A stretch of 64,000 nt of DNA, from positions 1 to 64,000 of the forward strand of contig NZ_JAAQRO010000024.1 in the NCBI RefSeq assembly GCF_012070565.1. The letters run 5' to 3'. Below the pieces are notes generated by a model. It had not been told where the DNA came from. It saw only the letters and a list, made by a program, of their open reading frames with translations, and did no database searches. The position numbers were made by a program, and so were the translations under genes. The first letter of the stretch is position 1. Every line of letters starts with the position of its first letter. Positions 16,843 through 24,353 of this stretch are shown here, piece after piece. This DNA is from Anaerosporobacter faecicola. GTDB taxonomy: Bacteria > Bacillota > Clostridia > Lachnospirales > Lachnospiraceae.

Positions 16843-16889
16843 AAACCCTACCTTTCTGATGATTTAGTATTACCAGAAATATAGGGTTT
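16843..16889 (-). terminator. Terminator abutting the FAD/Rieske start codon
   Basis: Stem AAACCCTA/TAGGGTTT plus TTTCTG/CAGAAA; on the minus strand it is followed by seven T and then ATG at 16838. It lies 8 bases after the stop of the C_GCAxxG_C_C gene, so it ends that transcript and at the same time holds the GAAAGG ribosome site of the next gene in its 3' arm. Confidence 0.75.
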
Positions 16890-16897
16890 ATGTTTCT

Positions 16898-17284
16898 TTA
16901 TTGTTTTTGTAGGGTCTGCTCTAAGAATTCTGCAACGTCACGAATACAATCATCACAATCACGAATTACTTTTCCTGTTTCCAACCCTTTTAGTTCTTTG
17001 CAGGTAACCGTGGTATTCCTGTCCTTGAACTCTGTCATGATGGTACGAATATCGCCAAAGGTTTTTTTTTGATCTTTGTTCGCCATACCAAGAACAACTG
17101 CAGCTCCCGCTATCGCACCACAACTACCATCCATCGTTCCCATACCAACGCCAAATGCCTGGGTCGCATTCTTCATCATTCCTTCATCTAACTCTGTATA
17201 ATCGCAATAGGTACATGCAACTGCCTGCGCACAGTTAAACCCGCAATGTTTTCTCTTTACTGCTTCTTCTATTCTTGTATCCAT
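16898..17284 (-). CDS. C_GCAxxG_C_C family redox-type protein
   Basis: 128 residues. Contains CGFNCAQAV, then GTMDGSCGAIAGAAVVLG, then VTCKELKG and IRDCDDCIRDVAEFLE, the cysteine series that names the C_GCAxxG_C_C family, which is often encoded near redox enzymes and is thought to bind metal or be redox active. Its neighbour across the terminator is the FAD/Rieske oxidoreductase, which fits a redox partner role (inference). AGAGGA stands 6 bases before ATG 17284; the frame extends 22 codons further without a better site. Confidence 0.85.
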   Translation of the reverse strand: MDTRIEEAVKRKHCGFNCAQAVACTYCDYTELDEGMMKNATQAFGVGMGTMDGSCGAIAGAAVVLGMANKDQKKTFGDIRTIMTEFKDRNTTVTCKELKGLETGKVIRDCDDCIRDVAEFLEQTLQKQ

Positions 17285-17408
17285 ACTGTTTCCTCTTTTC
17301 TTTATCAACGTTGTTTCTATGTACAACCGTATTATACTACAGTTGTGCACTTTAGCAATTCTTTTCTAGCAATTTTTCGCCTTTGGTCCTTGGTTTCGGT
17401 ATTATTAT

Positions 17409-17446
17409 AGCAGGCACCCAGTTACCTATGTAACCGAACGCCTGCT
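17409..17446 (-). terminator. Hairpin after the aminotransferase gene
   Basis: Outer arms AGCAGGC/GCCTGCT and inner GTTAC/GTAAC. No real T-tract follows (ATAATAATA on the minus strand), so it may be a weak terminator. Confidence 0.5.
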
Positions 17447-17464
17447 TTACAAAACATCATATTC

Positions 17465-18988
17465 TTATTGTCGATAATAACTAAGGAAATCTGCTAATTC
17501 CCCAGTTGCTTTCTCTAATACTTCCAACCGAGGCAGATAAACAATACGGAAATGATCGGGTTGGCTCCAATTGAATCCACCACCATGTATGATTAGAATC
17601 TTCTTGTCGGTTAATAAATCTAAAGCAAATTTTTCATCATTCATAATATTGAACTTTTTAATGTCTAACTTAGGGAAGATATAGAAAGCAGCTTTTGGTT
17701 TCACTGCACTAACACCTGGAATATCATTTAATGCCTTATAGATATACTCTCTTTGTTCGTATATTCTTCCACCTGGGATAATGTAGTCATTCACACTCTG
17801 ATGACCACCAAGTGCAGTCTGTACAATAGATTGTGCTGGTACATTAGAGCACAATCTCATATTAGAGAGCATATTGATTCCTTCCATATAATCCTTAGCA
17901 ATCTTCTTGTTTCCGCTAAGTACCATCCAGCCAATACGGTATCCAGCGATCATATGTGATTTTGATAAACCACTAAATGTTACACAGAATAAATCTGGTG
18001 CCAACGAAGCGATGGAGATGTGTTCCTCCCCATCCATTACAAGACGATCATAGATCTCATCAGAGAATATAATCAACTGATGCTCTCTTGCAATATCCAC
18101 AATCTGTTGTAAAACTTCTTTTGGATACAGTGCACCTGTTGGATTATTCGGATTAATGATAACAATAGCTTTCGTTCTATCACTAATCTTTTTCTTAATA
18201 TCTGCCATATCTGGGTACCATTCGGATTCTTCATCACAGATATAATGTACGGGCTTTCCTCCCGCTAATGTTGCACATGCTGTCCATAATGGATAATCTG
18301 GCGATGGAATTAGGATTTCATCTCCATCATTTAACAATGCTGACATACTCAGATTAATTAACTCGCTGACACCATTCCCTGTATAGATATCCTCCACAGA
18401 TACATTCGGAATCTGTTTGATCTGTGCATACTGCATGATCGCTTTTCTCGCTGAGAAAAGGCCTTTTGCAGAAGAATACCCTTCACAATCTGTCAGCTGT
18501 CTAGACATATCATAGATCACCTCATCCGGTGTACGGAAACCAAATGGAGCAGGATTTCCAATGTTCAATTTTAATATATGGGTTCCTGTTTCCTCCATTT
18601 TGGTTGCTGCATCTACAACAGGACCTCTTACATCATATAGTACATGATCAAGTTTTGTAGATTTTTTAATTTCACGCATTTTATTTCCCCCTATTTTCTT
18701 ATTATTATTCGACTCCACGATAATCTGTTTGGCATCTCCACTCCGGGTAATCTCTGTACCAACAGAAACTTGTTCCCCTTTCAGCCATTTATCTTCTACA
18801 TGCAGTGCCTCTGCAAGAAAACGGATCATATCCGCTCGCGGAACCGTTTTCCCACTAACATACTGGCTTACATGACTTTTCCCCAATTTCACGCCTTTTT
18901 CTACAGCTAACTGGATTAAATCCACTTGCTTCATGCCCTGCTTATCCATCGCATACTTAAGTCTTTCTGCAAATGTTCCTTGCTCCAT
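17465..18988 (-). CDS. XRE HTH fused to class I/II aminotransferase
   Basis: 507 residues. Residues about 8-62 are an HTH_3 domain (MKQVDLIQLAVEKGVKLGKSHVSQYVSG). A linker leads at about residue 104 to MREIKKSTKLDHVLYDVRGP, the normal start of AlaA/AlaT-like aminotransferases. The PLP lysine is in FSGLSKSHMIAGYRIGW, with NPNNPTGALY and SDEIYDRL also present. So a complete enzyme carries a DNA-binding head, not the MocR order (which uses a GntR head). Probable alanine-type transaminase that also regulates transcription, perhaps of itself: four AAGTTCAA repeats lie in the promoter. Confidence 0.88.
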   Translation of the reverse strand: MEQGTFAERLKYAMDKQGMKQVDLIQLAVEKGVKLGKSHVSQYVSGKTVPRADMIRFLAEALHVEDKWLKGEQVSVGTEITRSGDAKQIIVESNNNKKIGGNKMREIKKSTKLDHVLYDVRGPVVDAATKMEETGTHILKLNIGNPAPFGFRTPDEVIYDMSRQLTDCEGYSSAKGLFSARKAIMQYAQIKQIPNVSVEDIYTGNGVSELINLSMSALLNDGDEILIPSPDYPLWTACATLAGGKPVHYICDEESEWYPDMADIKKKISDRTKAIVIINPNNPTGALYPKEVLQQIVDIAREHQLIIFSDEIYDRLVMDGEEHISIASLAPDLFCVTFSGLSKSHMIAGYRIGWMVLSGNKKIAKDYMEGINMLSNMRLCSNVPAQSIVQTALGGHQSVNDYIIPGGRIYEQREYIYKALNDIPGVSAVKPKAAFYIFPKLDIKKFNIMNDEKFALDLLTDKKILIIHGGGFNWSQPDHFRIVYLPRLEVLEKATGELADFLSYYRQ

Positions 18989-19027
18989 CTTTACTCACCA
19001 ACCCTTTTACAACCGTTTTACAAATTG

Positions 19028-19109
19028 AAGTTCAATTTAAAGTTCAATATTTTCGTTTAAGTTCAAAGTTATTTTTAACTAGTATAGCACCTTCCTATCA
19101 AAAGTTCAA
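19028..19109 (-). promoter_or_regulatory. Promoter with four AAGTTCAA direct repeats
   Basis: On the minus strand TTGAAC (19104-19109) and TATACT (19081-19086) are 17 bases apart. The octamer AAGTTCAA occurs at 19028, 19040, 19059 and 19102; the last copy includes the -35 and the other three lie downstream of the -10. Candidate autoregulatory sites for the HTH-aminotransferase. Confidence 0.65.
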
Positions 19110-19194
19110 TTCATTTTTTTATAACTTCATTTTTCATTGTATCTACATCTTCATTTATTTTTATATTCCTATTTACCCACTCATTAGACTAAAA

Positions 19195-19237
19195 AAAACC
19201 TGCTCACATTACCATAATTAAAATGTGAGCAGGTTTT
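19195..19237. terminator. Bidirectional terminator, AACCTGCTCACATT type
   Basis: Perfect 16-bp stem (19195-19210 with 19222-19237), A-tract and T-tract on either side. A sister hairpin differing by one compensated base pair lies at 21190-21227, on the other side of the PadR-FtsW module. Confidence 0.8.
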
Positions 19238-19329
19238 GTATACACATATCGCTATAATAATTCATATCAAAAGTTTAATATATAAGTCCTGTTTATACCT
19301 TTTTTTAAGTCATATTGAAAAGACAGACA

Positions 19330-20673
19330 TTAGATCGACGATTCCTTTGAAACATTACGTTTGCGCACTATAATCGGGTTTCTTGCAAGTACATTCTGAT
19401 AACGATAAATACTCATTAGAATCCCAATTAGTGCATATGTAACAATTGTACCAGTTCCACCATAAGAAAATAACGGTAGGTAAACTGCAATAGTTGGCAA
19501 TATCGTTAAATTAACTAATACATAAAGTATAATCTGAATTGTCAAAGCTAAACTACAGCCTATTCCAATAGCAAGCCCAAGTTGATTTTTTTGACGAGTA
19601 CTATTTATAATTACTTTATAGATAAATACTCCTAATACCGACAATAAAATAATTGCTGCTACTATACCGTAATACGAGAATATATATGTTACGATATAAT
19701 CACTTGGAAGACCATACACTGATGCTTCTATTCCTTTTGTGCTTTTTCCTATTAAATTACTGCTAAACAAAAGCTTTCGTAACAAATTCAATAAATAACT
19801 AAACTCACTCTTCGTATTAATCACAGATAGTAATCTTGCTTTCTGATAGGTAGCACCATAAAAGGCTAAATACGTGATTATTGCTATTGGTAATCCCATT
19901 ATAATTGTAATGATTAATGCCTTTGCCTTTTTAAATTCACTAAACCACCCTCTTTTGGTCACAAACAACATCTGCAATGACATAATCAAGAATAATGATA
20001 TTGATAATGATAATTCAAGTATCTTAAACGTTAATAGGACAGGTATTCCAAGCCATAAACATGATTTAAAAAATCCAATCTTTCCTTTATTTTTGTAAGA
20101 ATACAGGATTCCTCCAAACAAGGGAACATAAAGAAAAACTAATTGATGTAAACTAATTGTCGTTCCTAAAAATCGCAAATATCCTTTCTGCCCATCTATT
20201 AATACTCCGTTTGTAGCGCTAACAAGTAATAATAAAATCATTGCTACCGCTCCTAGTTTTCCATATAATCCAATGCTTGTATAATCAATAAAGCAAAATA
20301 ACATCATCGTTAAAAACCCTACTATAACATATATGATTTGCGTATGTAGATTATATTGATAAAAACCATTTCCCATATTCGTTATCATTAGGTATTGAAG
20401 TGTTGTACCCACTAAACTTAATATTAGAACGAGGATCAACATCGTTACGTCCATCTTAGGTCGATGGATACGATCTAAGGCAATTCCTACTTCTACTGGG
20501 TCTCCCATTTCATTAACCGCTTTTTTGTATGCTTCTTCTTCGACGATTCCCTCTTCTATGTAAACTTCTTTCTGATCATTAATATGATCCATCAATTCTC
20601 TTGCAACCATATCCTTTGCTTTATCACATCGGATTTGTTCCGTTACAGTTTTAAGATATTGTTCTATATCCAT
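19330..20673 (-). CDS. HAAS-domain FtsW/RodA/SpoVE-like membrane protein
   Basis: 447 residues. The N-terminal 70 residues form a HAAS/permease-prefix domain (CDKAKDMVARELMDHINDQKE...EEAYKKAVNEMGDPVEVG). About ten transmembrane helices follow with SEDS-family marks: LPSDYIVTYIFSYYG, where SEDS proteins have their catalytic-site aspartate, and LFSYGGTGTIVTYALIGIL near the end. Probable peptidoglycan glycosyltransferase-like or lipid-II-binding protein; the HAAS head is known to go with PadR regulators. The start overlaps the PadR stop (TAATG) with GGAGGGG upstream, so they are translationally coupled. Confidence 0.85.
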   Translation of the reverse strand: MDIEQYLKTVTEQIRCDKAKDMVARELMDHINDQKEVYIEEGIVEEEAYKKAVNEMGDPVEVGIALDRIHRPKMDVTMLILVLILSLVGTTLQYLMITNMGNGFYQYNLHTQIIYVIVGFLTMMLFCFIDYTSIGLYGKLGAVAMILLLLVSATNGVLIDGQKGYLRFLGTTISLHQLVFLYVPLFGGILYSYKNKGKIGFFKSCLWLGIPVLLTFKILELSLSISLFLIMSLQMLFVTKRGWFSEFKKAKALIITIIMGLPIAIITYLAFYGATYQKARLLSVINTKSEFSYLLNLLRKLLFSSNLIGKSTKGIEASVYGLPSDYIVTYIFSYYGIVAAIILLSVLGVFIYKVIINSTRQKNQLGLAIGIGCSLALTIQIILYVLVNLTILPTIAVYLPLFSYGGTGTIVTYALIGILMSIYRYQNVLARNPIIVRKRNVSKESSI

Positions 20674-21014
20674 TACATCCCCTCCATTACACAAGAAAGT
20701 ACTCCTACCACTGCCTTTGAATACGCATTCCATTCTTCTTTCTTTTGTTTTAAGTGCTTAATTCCACTTTTCGTTATAGAATAATACTTTCTAGATTTTC
20801 CAGAGATTTCTTTTTCATAGCTTATTAGAAATCCTTTATCCTCCAAAGAATGTAGTAACGGATATAACGTTCCAGCTTTCAGTTCAAATACATTATTTGA
20901 ACGAGTACGAAGTGATTCAATCATCTCATATCCATATAAATCTTTTTCCTCTAGTAACTTTAAAACTAACATTGACGTACTTCCTGATAGTAATGCTTTA
21001 TCAATAGCCATCAT
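20673..21014 (-). CDS. PadR-family transcriptional regulator
   Basis: 113 residues with the PadR winged HTH: STSMLVLKLLEEKDLYGYEMIESL, LKAGTLYPLLHSLEDKGFL, and the wing SGKSRKYYSITKSGIKHL. It is a short (group 2) PadR. GAGGAGG lies 5 bases before ATG 21014; the open frame continues 43 codons up into the promoter palindrome and is rejected. First gene of a two-gene operon with the HAAS-FtsW protein and probably represses its own promoter through the palindrome at 21031-21077. Confidence 0.9.
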   Translation of the reverse strand: MMAIDKALLSGSTSMLVLKLLEEKDLYGYEMIESLRTRSNNVFELKAGTLYPLLHSLEDKGFLISYEKEISGKSRKYYSITKSGIKHLKQKKEEWNAYSKAVVGVLSCVMEGM

Positions 21015-21030
21015 TTTTACCTCCTCATGA

Positions 21031-21083
21031 TATATCGAGCATCTATATATGTTTATTATATATAGATGCTCGATATATGTCAA
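21031..21083 (-). promoter_or_regulatory. PadR operon promoter inside a 47-bp palindrome
   Basis: Perfect 19-bp arms at 21031-21049 and 21059-21077 with a 9-base spacer. On the minus strand consensus TTGACA (21078-21083) and TATAAT (21055-21060) are 17 bases apart, so one arm fills the spacer and the other starts just after the -10. A repressor bound here would block the promoter completely. Confidence 0.8.
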
Positions 21084-21189
21084 GGTATAACAAGATAAAT
21101 TAGATATTTTTTCCATGATAAATATGTAAATATAATGTAACAATTAAAATGGTTTCACACTATTCTATACCTGCTCCTTAGATTTGAAA

Positions 21190-21227
21190 AACCTACTCAC
21201 ATTGGGACTATCCAATGTGAGTAGGTT
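21190..21227. terminator. Hairpin, AACCTACTCACATTGG type
   Basis: Perfect 16-bp stem with a 6-base loop. Same sequence as the terminator at 19195-19237 except for a compensated pair (G-C to A-T) and two extra pairs near the loop. No long T-tract, so termination is less certain. Confidence 0.55.
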
Positions 21228-21245
21228 AGGATAAAGTAATTTTGA

Positions 21246-21464
21246 TATTCTTATTGGATTGACGGAAAACAATACAATTCAGAGAATGCCATCTCAAGAG
21301 GATATTATACAAAACGTGGTGATATCATTCATGTATGGTGTAATAAAAGTAAATGTAATAAAGTTTATAGGTGTAAACTTATGGCATTCCTAAGTAGTCT
21401 AATAGGAACAGAAATGAAGAAGCCTGGCAATTGTTTTTTGCATGCAAATGGAGCTACGCTCTAA
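21246..21464 (+). pseudogene. Possible gene remnant, 72 open codons without a start
   Basis: Reads YWIDGKQYNSENAISRGYY, then HVWCNKSKCNKVYRC and ends HANGATL. There is no start codon or ribosome site at the head. The composition and the Cys spacing look protein-like, but no family is recognised; the following bases (about 21449-21487) form an imperfect hairpin GCTACGCTCTAAGT/ACTTAGTGCGATAGC. Confidence 0.3.
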
Positions 21465-21581
21465 GTACTTAGTGCGATAGCCCCATCTTCTTCATTCATG
21501 CAAATTTCAATTCTAATTAATTAAGTGACTAGTTGACCTGCTAAACATGAGCAAGTAGCGTTGGTACACAGATTGTAAGAT

Positions 21582-23387
21582 TTACTCACTTAAATGACTC
21601 AACTCATAAATCTCATCGATCATCGAACCAATGGTATCTATAGTATCAAGTAATGGCTGATCTGTTGTAATATCAATTCCTGCCATCGCCGCTAATTCCA
21701 CTGGTGTCTTGGTACTTCCTGCTGCCAATACCTTCTTCCAGTCTTCGATTGCTTTCGTACCTTCTGTCTCGATACGTTTACATACTTGTGTTGCAATAGT
21801 AAGACCTGCGCTGTATGTATAGGAATACAAGCCCATGTAGTAATGAGGCTGACGCATCCAAGTCAGTTCAGCACCTTCTGTAAGTTCCACTTCATCACCC
21901 CAGAATTTTGTTAATACATCTTTCATAATACCACTTAATGTATCTGCTTGAACACTTCCACCTGCATCAACAATTCGATACACTTCTCTTTGGTATGCCG
22001 CTTCTAATAAATGGGTTACAAAGTTATGATAATATGTATTGCTTACCATATTGGACAATACCCATCTACGGAAACGTTCGTCTGTACTTGTCTTTAATAG
22101 ATAGTGTCCCATTAGAAGTTCATTCATCGTAGATGGACTTTCTACAAAATACGTTGACACTTCTGTATCAAAGATCGATTGTGCATTGTTACATGCCTTA
22201 AAGTGTCCAGCATGTCCTAATTCATGTGCAAGGGTGAATACATCAGACATTCTTTCATTCCAAGTAAGAAGAATAAATGAATTTCTTCCATATGGGCTAG
22301 CACAAAATCCTCCCGTAGATTTTCCTTTGTTCTGTGCAAAATCTACCCAACGGTCTTTGTATGCTGTTTGAACCATCTTCACATAGTCTTCTCCAAGAAT
22401 GGATAACCCCTTTTCGATATATTCTTTCGATTCTTCAATGGTTACCTTTGGACTATAGTCCGTATCAATTGGGAGTTTCAAATCGGCATATGTCATTCGA
22501 TCTAGATTATGCAGTTTCTTGATCAATCTTGCATATTTTCTCATATGAGGTGCAAGTTTTTCCATAATCGTATCAATCTGTCGATCATACAGATCACGAC
22601 TTACCTTTTGTGAGAATAATAAGCTGTCGAATACCGAATCGAACCCTCTTAATGTTGCCATGATCTTTTCCTGTTGCACGGTTGTATCATAAGCAGTTGC
22701 TGTAACATTCTCATATTCTTTAATCTTTTTAGAGAATGCAGTAAAAGCAGCACGTCTTACATCTGTACGAGGATCATATTCGTAATCATCTTCGAACAAA
22801 GAGTATCCTAATGGATATTCTTTTCCATCAACTGTAAAGTTATCGAATTTCATATCGGCTAATTTTGTTACATTGTAAACTTCATAAGGAGAGTTAAGCG
22901 TCGGTGCAATAGCAGTCAGTACTCGCTCTGCTTCTGGGTGTAATTTATGTGGTTTACCTCTAAGAATATCCTTAAGGAAGTTCTTACTTTCTTTTGCCAT
23001 TCCAATTGCTTCTTCGATAACTTCTTCTTTTTGTTCTACAATTTCACTTTCAACAAAACTTAAAGCACTCAATGTTGCGGATATAATTCGACCAATCTTA
23101 CTATTTCGATCTTGATTTTTTCCATCATAGTAATCTACCGAAACTGCTAAATCTGTATAATGTTCAACTAAAATTACTAATTCAATTAATTTGCGATATT
23201 CATCAAGACAAGCAACAATATTTTGCGCAGTATTCAATTTTCCCTTATAGGATTCCACAATCTGATCTCTCAGCTTTTCTACTTTTGCAACATCGGCATA
23301 CATATCTTCTTCCGTTTTATAGATTAGTGATAAATCCCATGTTAATTCCACTGGAACATCTTTTCTTGCCAATAATTCTTTTGCCAT
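21582..23387 (-). CDS. pepF: Oligoendopeptidase F
   Basis: 601 residues, the usual PepF length. The M3-family zinc motif is FTLAHELGHAGHF (about residue 385), with the third ligand expected in ESPSTMNELLMGHYLL. N-terminal blocks WDLSLIYKTEEDMYAD and the C-terminal YSYTYSAGLTIATQ are characteristic of the family. Cytoplasmic peptidase for 7-17 residue peptides, sometimes used on signal or pheromone peptides. The start is set by MAKELLARKDVPVELTWDLS with AAGGAA upstream; 20 extra upstream codons are rejected. Monocistronic. Confidence 0.92.
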   Translation of the reverse strand: MAKELLARKDVPVELTWDLSLIYKTEEDMYADVAKVEKLRDQIVESYKGKLNTAQNIVACLDEYRKLIELVILVEHYTDLAVSVDYYDGKNQDRNSKIGRIISATLSALSFVESEIVEQKEEVIEEAIGMAKESKNFLKDILRGKPHKLHPEAERVLTAIAPTLNSPYEVYNVTKLADMKFDNFTVDGKEYPLGYSLFEDDYEYDPRTDVRRAAFTAFSKKIKEYENVTATAYDTTVQQEKIMATLRGFDSVFDSLLFSQKVSRDLYDRQIDTIMEKLAPHMRKYARLIKKLHNLDRMTYADLKLPIDTDYSPKVTIEESKEYIEKGLSILGEDYVKMVQTAYKDRWVDFAQNKGKSTGGFCASPYGRNSFILLTWNERMSDVFTLAHELGHAGHFKACNNAQSIFDTEVSTYFVESPSTMNELLMGHYLLKTSTDERFRRWVLSNMVSNTYYHNFVTHLLEAAYQREVYRIVDAGGSVQADTLSGIMKDVLTKFWGDEVELTEGAELTWMRQPHYYMGLYSYTYSAGLTIATQVCKRIETEGTKAIEDWKKVLAAGSTKTPVELAAMAGIDITTDQPLLDTIDTIGSMIDEIYELSHLSE

Positions 23388-23528
23388 TTTATCTATTCCT
23401 TTCTTGTACATTATTTCTTTCATTTTACACCCGATTACAGGCAACATGCAAGTTCCTTAGGAAGGTTCTCCATCATTTCACAGCCAATCCTTTACGAATT
23501 CTGCTTAAGGATTCCGGCTTTACATCTT

Positions 23529-24056
23529 TTATTTCTCAAATGTGTACACCAATTTGGGTTGTCCATCAATCTGTTCCTTCTTCACATCATACGTTCCATC
23601 GGTATAGGTAGTTAAAACCTTATTCCAAAACATTTGCGCTCGTTTATTATTCTCTGTGGACTGTGTGAACAGCATCCATTTTCCATGATGCTTATTCAGT
23701 ATGGACAAAACCGCTTTTTCCCCAATTCCTTTTCCCCGAAATGGGCTAAGTAAAAACATCTCATAGATATAATAATCAATTCCTTTTGGTACATAACGAC
23801 CACTTCCAACTAAACAAAATCCAGCAGGAATGCCATCTACTCGTAGTAAGTAAGGGAACAATACCTCTGGGTGTTCAAACCATATCTGTTGGATATCATA
23901 TTCTTCCTGTAACGTCTTTACCTCCCCCTCTTCGAATATTCCATATTCATTGGGTAACGTACCATGGATTCCAGCGAGATCATGAAGGTATAGTGGATAC
24001 ATGTTCTTAATAATAAAGCCTGTTTCTTTATTTGCTACTGTGATTTCTATATTCAT
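23529..24056 (-). CDS. GNAT-family acetyltransferase
   Basis: 175 residues. GNAT motif A is IYEMFLLSPFRGKGIGEKAVLSIL (acetyl-CoA loop RGKGIG), followed by FTQSTENNKRAQMFWNKV as motif B. The N-terminal half (YPLYLHDLAGI...) resembles predicted acetyltransferases of COG5628. Substrate unknown. GGGAGA stands before the ATG. Divergent from hcp with a 297-base gap. Confidence 0.82.
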   Translation of the reverse strand: MNIEITVANKETGFIIKNMYPLYLHDLAGIHGTLPNEYGIFEEGEVKTLQEEYDIQQIWFEHPEVLFPYLLRVDGIPAGFCLVGSGRYVPKGIDYYIYEMFLLSPFRGKGIGEKAVLSILNKHHGKWMLFTQSTENNKRAQMFWNKVLTTYTDGTYDVKKEQIDGQPKLVYTFEK

Positions 24057-24303
24057 TATCGTTTTCTCCCATCATTTCATTTAATCTTAGTCCCTATGTT
24101 CTTTCAGACATCAGATGACCTTGTGATTTCATTTATCTATAGAATAGGACAAATGCACGCATTTCGCAACCTTACCTATCCATTCTTTCCAAAATTACAT
24201 AATTAACGGTCTATGGCACCATACTATGATGATGGAAAGACCGAAATGTCATTTCCTATTGTGCTTGCATAAGTTGCAAAGTAATGAACTATTGGTGCAT
24301 GTG

Positions 24304-24322
24304 TAATGATCAAAAGTCATTA
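24304..24322. promoter_or_regulatory. Dyad TAATGA-N7-TCATTA upstream of hcp
   Basis: Perfect 6-bp arms 32 bases before the hcp start codon. Hcp genes are usually regulated by nitrosative-stress or redox regulators, but this does not match a consensus I can name. The rest of 24057-24353 shows nothing clear. Confidence 0.3.
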
Positions 24323-24353
24323 TCACCTTACACTCTAGAAAGAAGGAAGTAAT

